Below are positions 61,401 to 64,000 of a DNA stretch of 64,000 bases, piece by piece (the stretch's first letter is position 1; each line of letters starts with the position of its first letter). The stretch comes from an uncultured Lachnospiraceae bacterium. Its GTDB lineage: Bacteria > Bacillota > Clostridia > Lachnospirales > Lachnospiraceae. Under the pieces are notes generated by a model that worked only from the letters and a program-made list of their open reading frames with translations, ran no database searches and was not told where the DNA came from. The stretch lies in assembly GCA_910577825.1 (NCBI GenBank), contig CAJTOK010000011.1, positions 6,163 through 70,162 on the forward strand, given 5' to 3'. The position numbers and the translations under genes are program-made.

Positions 61401-61587
61401 CTTCCCTGGCATCTATACCTGTAATATCTGCAATTATTACATCTGCACCGGCGGCTAATGCAGGCTGTGGTGTGTCACTTTCATAAAATTCATGTGTGAA
61501 ATGCACGAGCGGCGGCATTTCTTTTATAATTTCATGTATACCATGCTGTCTGCCTGAAAGATAAAAACGAATATGGCAATGATACAT
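58438..61587 (-). CDS. Hybrid sensor histidine kinase/response regulator with PAS domains
   Basis: The start at 61587 (MYHCHIRFYLSGRQHG) is fixed by AAGGAGGAAA; the longer frame has no site. About 1049 residues: a receiver-like N-terminal domain (about 1-115, ADVIIADITGIDAREAL) that lacks obvious acceptor Asp context, two or three PAS domains (about 130-510; PNLVWYKDKDGIHKKVNN, GIMTHSLDGSHIISINRAALNILG), HisKA with SHDIRTPMNAIVGF, HATPase with GTGLGMAITKNIV, and two receivers (VDDDFNTCDSV/VYIIDWLLPDLNG and AEDVDLNQE/LVLMDIQMPVMNG). No membrane helices are seen, so it is a cytoplasmic sensor. No DNA-binding output is attached. Confidence 0.88.
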   Translation of the reverse strand: MYHCHIRFYLSGRQHGIHEIIKEMPPLVHFTHEFYESDTPQPALAAGADVIIADITGIDAREALSTLLSHKSQEASIILLADKEQVALLAGSFHNISDIWAMPMADEELRFHFLRWQQSYKRDKDYWQASQYLEVSINSVPNLVWYKDKDGIHKKVNNSFCRAANKTRQQIEGRRHAYIWDVEQDDPVCIESEDKAMSEGRTITNEETIRTGSGIKLLNTYKSPLYDIDGSVMGTAGIAIDITQEREYEQELIKKNLTLETIFTSLDCGIMTHSLDGSHIISINRAALNILGYASKKELMESGFDLVAPSVMEEDQPKLRGCIMQLKKPGDTINVEYRVKHDNGEILHIMGNVKLLEEDGTLFYQRFLLDCTDQKLKEKRERMENERRQMELVHALSVDFNIVCFFDLDTGMGNFLQITDDYGYNFNKISNKELSLEKYMGIFIKKAVYKDDQEMMRNASSISCIKKELSEKKIYYVNFRINKNKDIEYFQMKIVRAGDWEENHGIVLGLRSVDEETRKEMEHKDILTNALKQANRANKAKSIFLSNMSHDIRTPMNAIVGFTNLAITHINNKEQVGEYLGKIMTSGNHLLSLINDVLDMSRIESGKMRLNEVQCSLPGFLHGLHNIIQADINAKQLEFHIDTIDVFDEDIYCDKLRLNQVLLNLLSNSIKYTGAGGSVNMRITEKPGAPEGYANYEFYIKDSGIGMSSEFVKHIFEPFEREQTSTTSGIQGTGLGMAITKNIVDMMNGTISVKSEQGIGTEFTVSFTFRLHQEKNTPEDIQELKGCRALVVDDDFNTCDSVSYMLGQIGISAEWTMSGKEAVLRTHQAIMRGNDYRVYIIDWLLPDLNGIEVARRIKKETGGNVPVIILTAYDWSDIEEEAKEAGITAFCSKPLFLSELSSCLRSVMDTSNGKKEDKKIRKRHTGRILLAEDVDLNQEIACTLLNEAGFSTEVADNGKIALDMVQKSAPGYYKLVLMDIQMPVMNGYEAARAIRSLGNKELARIPIIAMTANAFEEDKQEALKCGMNAHIAKPIDIGNLFDTLDKILD

Positions 61588-61775
61588 AATGGTTTCCTCC
61601 TTGTAGGTGCGGTTATAAAATATCAATTCTAGTTTAACATAAAAAATATAGCTGTACAATCTGTTTATAAGAAAGTTTTAATTTTCCGCTATAGCATTTG
61701 TGCAAATGATATGCTATGATTAGTAATGGAAATGCTGGCAGTCCTGGTTTTATAAAATAATATGGAGGAGATATT

Positions 61776-62393
61776 ATGGACTGGAAAGATGGAATAGATG
61801 GTAATTGTGCTTCTGAAACAGAAGAGATGATAGTAAATAATGTCAGGGCAGGTTTTTTATCCAATAAGGAAATACTGGATGACTGCATGGATTATATAAG
61901 GGAGTCCTATCCAGAGGAAAAAGATAAAATTACAAGTGATGTTTTAGCTGGTGTAATTGCAGGCTGCCGTGAAAAATATAAAGGTGATGGCAGGCAGGAA
62001 AATTTCCTGAAATTAAAACTTGCCTTTGAGAATATCAGGAGGCATGGCATTATTACACAGCATTGTGCAGGATATATATTATCAGATGGCTGTGATGACT
62101 GCAATGAACTGGCATATATGCTTATGGATAACGGCGTGGAAGTTACTGGCTACTGTTTCTATACAATGCAGGACGTTGAGCGTTTAATACGTTTTGGTAC
62201 TGGCAGCCCGCTTTACCTGGCATTTGGCAATTATCCTGATGATGTAACGCCAGAAGAAATTGGGCAGATAATTGTTAAAGAGCTTGAAAGTGCAGGATTT
62301 TCTACAGAATGGAATAATTCAGCAGATACAAGGATTGCCATAGAAAATATGGTATGGGATAAAGAGTACAACAGTGAAAGGGAAAAAGGATAA
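61776..62393 (+). CDS. Hypothetical protein, DUF6891-like
   Basis: A 205-residue acidic soluble protein with EILDDCMDYIRESYPEEKDKITSDVLAGVI near the start and IITQHCAGYILSDGCDDCNELAYML with four Cys/His in the middle. It resembles DUF6891 from memory; the match is not certain. GGAGGAG precedes the start. The next gene overlaps it by a few bases if its upstream ATG is used, so the two may form a small operon. Confidence 0.5.
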   Translation: MDWKDGIDGNCASETEEMIVNNVRAGFLSNKEILDDCMDYIRESYPEEKDKITSDVLAGVIAGCREKYKGDGRQENFLKLKLAFENIRRHGIITQHCAGYILSDGCDDCNELAYMLMDNGVEVTGYCFYTMQDVERLIRFGTGSPLYLAFGNYPDDVTPEEIGQIIVKELESAGFSTEWNNSADTRIAIENMVWDKEYNSEREKG

Positions 62394-62400
62394 TATAATT

Positions 62401-62856
62401 ATGGCACAGAATAATAAAGAAACAGAAAATAAAACCATGCCAGGTGCAAAAAGCAGGATTGCCAGGGCAGTTATAATACTTATACTTGTTATTGCGGCAC
62501 TGTCAGGAAAGCAGCTGCTCCCTGGCAGCGGGGATACCGGCAGCAGTGCCACAGACAGCAGCTATCACAGGGAAGATGTTAACAGCCTTTCTTACCAGTT
62601 CAGGAATGACAAGTACCTGTCACAGCATTTTGAAAAACATGGCAGTGAATTTGGCTATGATACAAAAGAAGAATACCTGGCAGGGGCTAATAAAGTTATT
62701 TCTTCAAAAGACGCCTTACATAAGACAGAAGCAGAAGATGGTGATGATGTTTATTACCTTGAAGCTTCCAATGAATTTGTAATTGTATCAGCAGACGGGT
62801 ATATAAGGACGTATTTTAAGCCATCTGGCGGAATAGATTATTATAACAGGCAATAA
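62401..62856 (+). CDS. Membrane-anchored protein with BECR-type RNase-like C-terminus (tentative)
   Basis: The start at 62401 follows AAAGGA; ATG 62374 lacks a site and overlaps the gene before it. The 151-residue protein has a Lys/Arg-rich head, one membrane helix (AVIILILVIAALSG, about 22-38) and an outside domain. That domain holds a compact block, SQHFEKHGSEFGYDTKEEYL, then ALHKTEAEDGDDVYYLE and VIVSADGYIRTYFKPSGG. The spacing of H-x3-KHG, E and T/Y-F/K residues resembles barnase/EndoU/RelE-type (BECR) nuclease domains, but this is by eye only. The 61776 protein could be a partner. Confidence 0.5.
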   Translation: MAQNNKETENKTMPGAKSRIARAVIILILVIAALSGKQLLPGSGDTGSSATDSSYHREDVNSLSYQFRNDKYLSQHFEKHGSEFGYDTKEEYLAGANKVISSKDALHKTEAEDGDDVYYLEASNEFVIVSADGYIRTYFKPSGGIDYYNRQ

Positions 62857-62874
62857 AAGAACGGGGGACAGGGT

Positions 62875-63573
62875 ATGCCAAAGACAGAAATAACATGTGG
62901 CAGGCATTTTGGAAGGCCTTTTTTAAAAATTGCAGCAATGTTGTCTATGTTATGTGACCATATAGCATTTGTGCTTATACCTGCAGCAGATTACCCGGAA
63001 CTATATTATATTATGAGGGCAGCAGGCAGAATAGCATTCCCGCTTTTCTGCTTTATGCTTGTAGAAGGGTTTACGCATACCCATAGCAGGGCAAAATACA
63101 TAATAAGGCTTCTGGTATTTGCAGTTATTTCAGAAATACCATTTGATTTAGCTTCTGGCGGGCCTGTTTTTGACTGGGACAGCCAGAATGTAATGTGGAC
63201 ACTTCTTATTGGGTTTATTGTAATGTACTGCATAGAACAATTACATAACAACTATATGGCATGGTGCATTGTTATAATTGCAGGCGGCATGGCAGCATAT
63301 TTTATGCAGACTGATTACAGTATATTCGGCGTTTTTGTAATAACTGTGCTATACATTTACAGGCACAATAAAAAGGCTGGCATGGCCGTTATGGGTATTC
63401 TTATTTTAACACAAAGCAGAATTGAAATGTTTGCACTGCTTTCAATTCCACTTATATTAAACTATAATCCGGATAAAAATAATGTGAAACTGCCAAAATA
63501 TTTTTTCTATATATTTTACCCGGCACACCTGTTTATACTATATATTATATACTATTTCCATGGAAGCCTGTAA
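62875..63573 (+). CDS. TraX family membrane protein
   Basis: A 232-residue polytopic protein with about seven membrane helices. The N-terminal LKIAAMLSMLCDHIAFVLI with its Asp-His and the RAAGRIAFPLFCFMLVEGF block are the TraX signature. TraX was named for F-pilin acetylation, but Firmicutes copies lie in chromosomes and their role is unknown. GGGGGAC precedes the start. It follows the small membrane-anchored protein by 18 bases. Confidence 0.85.
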   Translation: MPKTEITCGRHFGRPFLKIAAMLSMLCDHIAFVLIPAADYPELYYIMRAAGRIAFPLFCFMLVEGFTHTHSRAKYIIRLLVFAVISEIPFDLASGGPVFDWDSQNVMWTLLIGFIVMYCIEQLHNNYMAWCIVIIAGGMAAYFMQTDYSIFGVFVITVLYIYRHNKKAGMAVMGILILTQSRIEMFALLSIPLILNYNPDKNNVKLPKYFFYIFYPAHLFILYIIYYFHGSL

Positions 63574-63594
63574 AAACTGCATATGGCTTCCGTT

Positions 63595-63924
63595 TTACAT
63601 CCTCTTCATAAGGGTAAAGCCTGATAAATCAGGAGTCACGCCCTCCAGGAAATAATCCCTTAAATACCTGTAACACCTTCTGTTTGATACTTTTTTCTCC
63701 ATTACCTCTGGCCTGCCATCTATTTTAACACCTGCCTGGAAAGTAACAGTGCCATTATGCACTGCTGCCTGTAAAAAAGAAATACCGTTTATTTCCTCTG
63801 GTGCGTATAATACAATAAATTCCTTTTCGTCCTCACCATTCAGCATTATATTTGTAAATTCCTTAATGTTATCTAATGTACAGTCTGTAATTTCATACAT
63901 CTGTGTCCTTACTGTATATGCCAT
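63595..63924 (-). CDS. Hypothetical protein
   Basis: The 109-residue soluble protein starts at 63924 behind GGGAGG (the in-frame ATG at 63939 overlaps that site). It has an alternating beta pattern (MAYTVRTQMYEITDCTLD, FIVLYAPEEINGISFLQAAV, VTFQAGVKIDGRPEVMEKK) and a Cys/Tyr-rich end (CYRYLRDYFLEG). No family is recognised. The gene faces the TraX gene with 21 bases between the stops. Confidence 0.6.
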   Translation of the reverse strand: MAYTVRTQMYEITDCTLDNIKEFTNIMLNGEDEKEFIVLYAPEEINGISFLQAAVHNGTVTFQAGVKIDGRPEVMEKKVSNRRCYRYLRDYFLEGVTPDLSGFTLMKRM

Positions 63925-64000
63925 ATTGTATCCTCCCATATTTATTTATAGCCTCTCGGATTCTCCAACCCTTATTTTCTGCGGCTTTCAAACCCAGTTT

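Noticed and set aside
63940..64000. Possible C-terminus of a minus-strand gene at the right edge
   Set aside because: More than one frame can be read here and none carries a recognisable motif in 61 bases, so no call is made.
1..64000. CRISPR array
   Set aside because: No regularly spaced direct repeats and no Cas gene were found on reading; the only tandem repeat is the 17-base pair at 29255-29288.

Overview
The window looks like a chromosomal segment of a low-GC Gram-positive anaerobe of the Clostridia, most likely a gut Lachnospiraceae. The grounds are family-level content and order: yicC-remA-gmk-rpoZ, a type III glutamine synthetase, two FeoA plus FeoB plus a tiny Cys-rich membrane protein, a DUF5721-like protein, an ECF sigma factor with a DUF4179-like partner, several BlaI/M56 pairs, strong purine-rich ribosome binding sites and AT-rich promoters. 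I could not run a database search, so the assignment rests on recognition by eye.

Layout. 1-7.8 kb: truncated left-handed beta-helix protein, tRNA-Gln, secreted Ig-like protein, YqeY, glycosyltransferase, ABC-F protein (minus strand) and a glycogen-debranching homologue whose GH13 catalytic residues are all replaced. 7.9-9.8 kb: small orphan genes, including a retropepsin-like DTG protein. 9.9-21.2 kb: heterodimeric ABC exporter, lone AbiEi-like protein, purine nucleoside phosphorylase, tRNA-Gly, diguanylate cyclase, LytTR response regulator, BlaI-like regulator, TPR lipoprotein, HflX and a SUKH protein. 21.4-26.6 kb: ECF sigma/anti-sigma pair, the feo iron(II) uptake operon behind a DtxR-type operator, tRNA-Leu, and a 59-codon minus-strand gene. 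26.8-36.9 kb: an accessory island with two related BlaI + stand-alone LytTR cassettes, an M56 protease, small secreted peptides or their remnants and an ABC-2 transporter. It is broken by an ISLre2-type element (9-bp target duplication) and an IS200/IS605 element carrying tnpA and tnpB. 37-44.3 kb: gpmI, a SUKH-like protein, a soluble CZB chemoreceptor, a HAAS/PadR pair and a type III glutamine synthetase behind an attenuator. 44.5-54.8 kb: AI-2E family protein, yicC-remA-gmk-rpoZ, signal peptidase, amidase, ComFB, phosphohexomutase and alpha-galactosidase. 54.8-64 kb: a decayed AAA-ATPase gene carrying an in-frame three-hairpin insertion, a BlaI/M56 operon with three matching operators, a large hybrid histidine kinase, and a set of small orphan proteins with a TraX-like membrane protein.

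Working together. The feo block forms an iron(II) import unit. yicC-remA-gmk-rpoZ is the conserved RNA/nucleotide housekeeping block, here with an omega subunit fused to a rubredoxin-like C4 domain. The phosphohexomutase and alpha-galactosidase fit galactoside use. The island at 26.8-36.9 kb looks like a signal-responsive peptide/transport module that has duplicated and is decaying by insertion and frameshift. The most unusual items are the omega-rubredoxin fusion, the palindromic in-frame insertion at 55843-55917, the catalytically empty GH13 protein, and the BlaI/LytTR/secreted-peptide cassettes.
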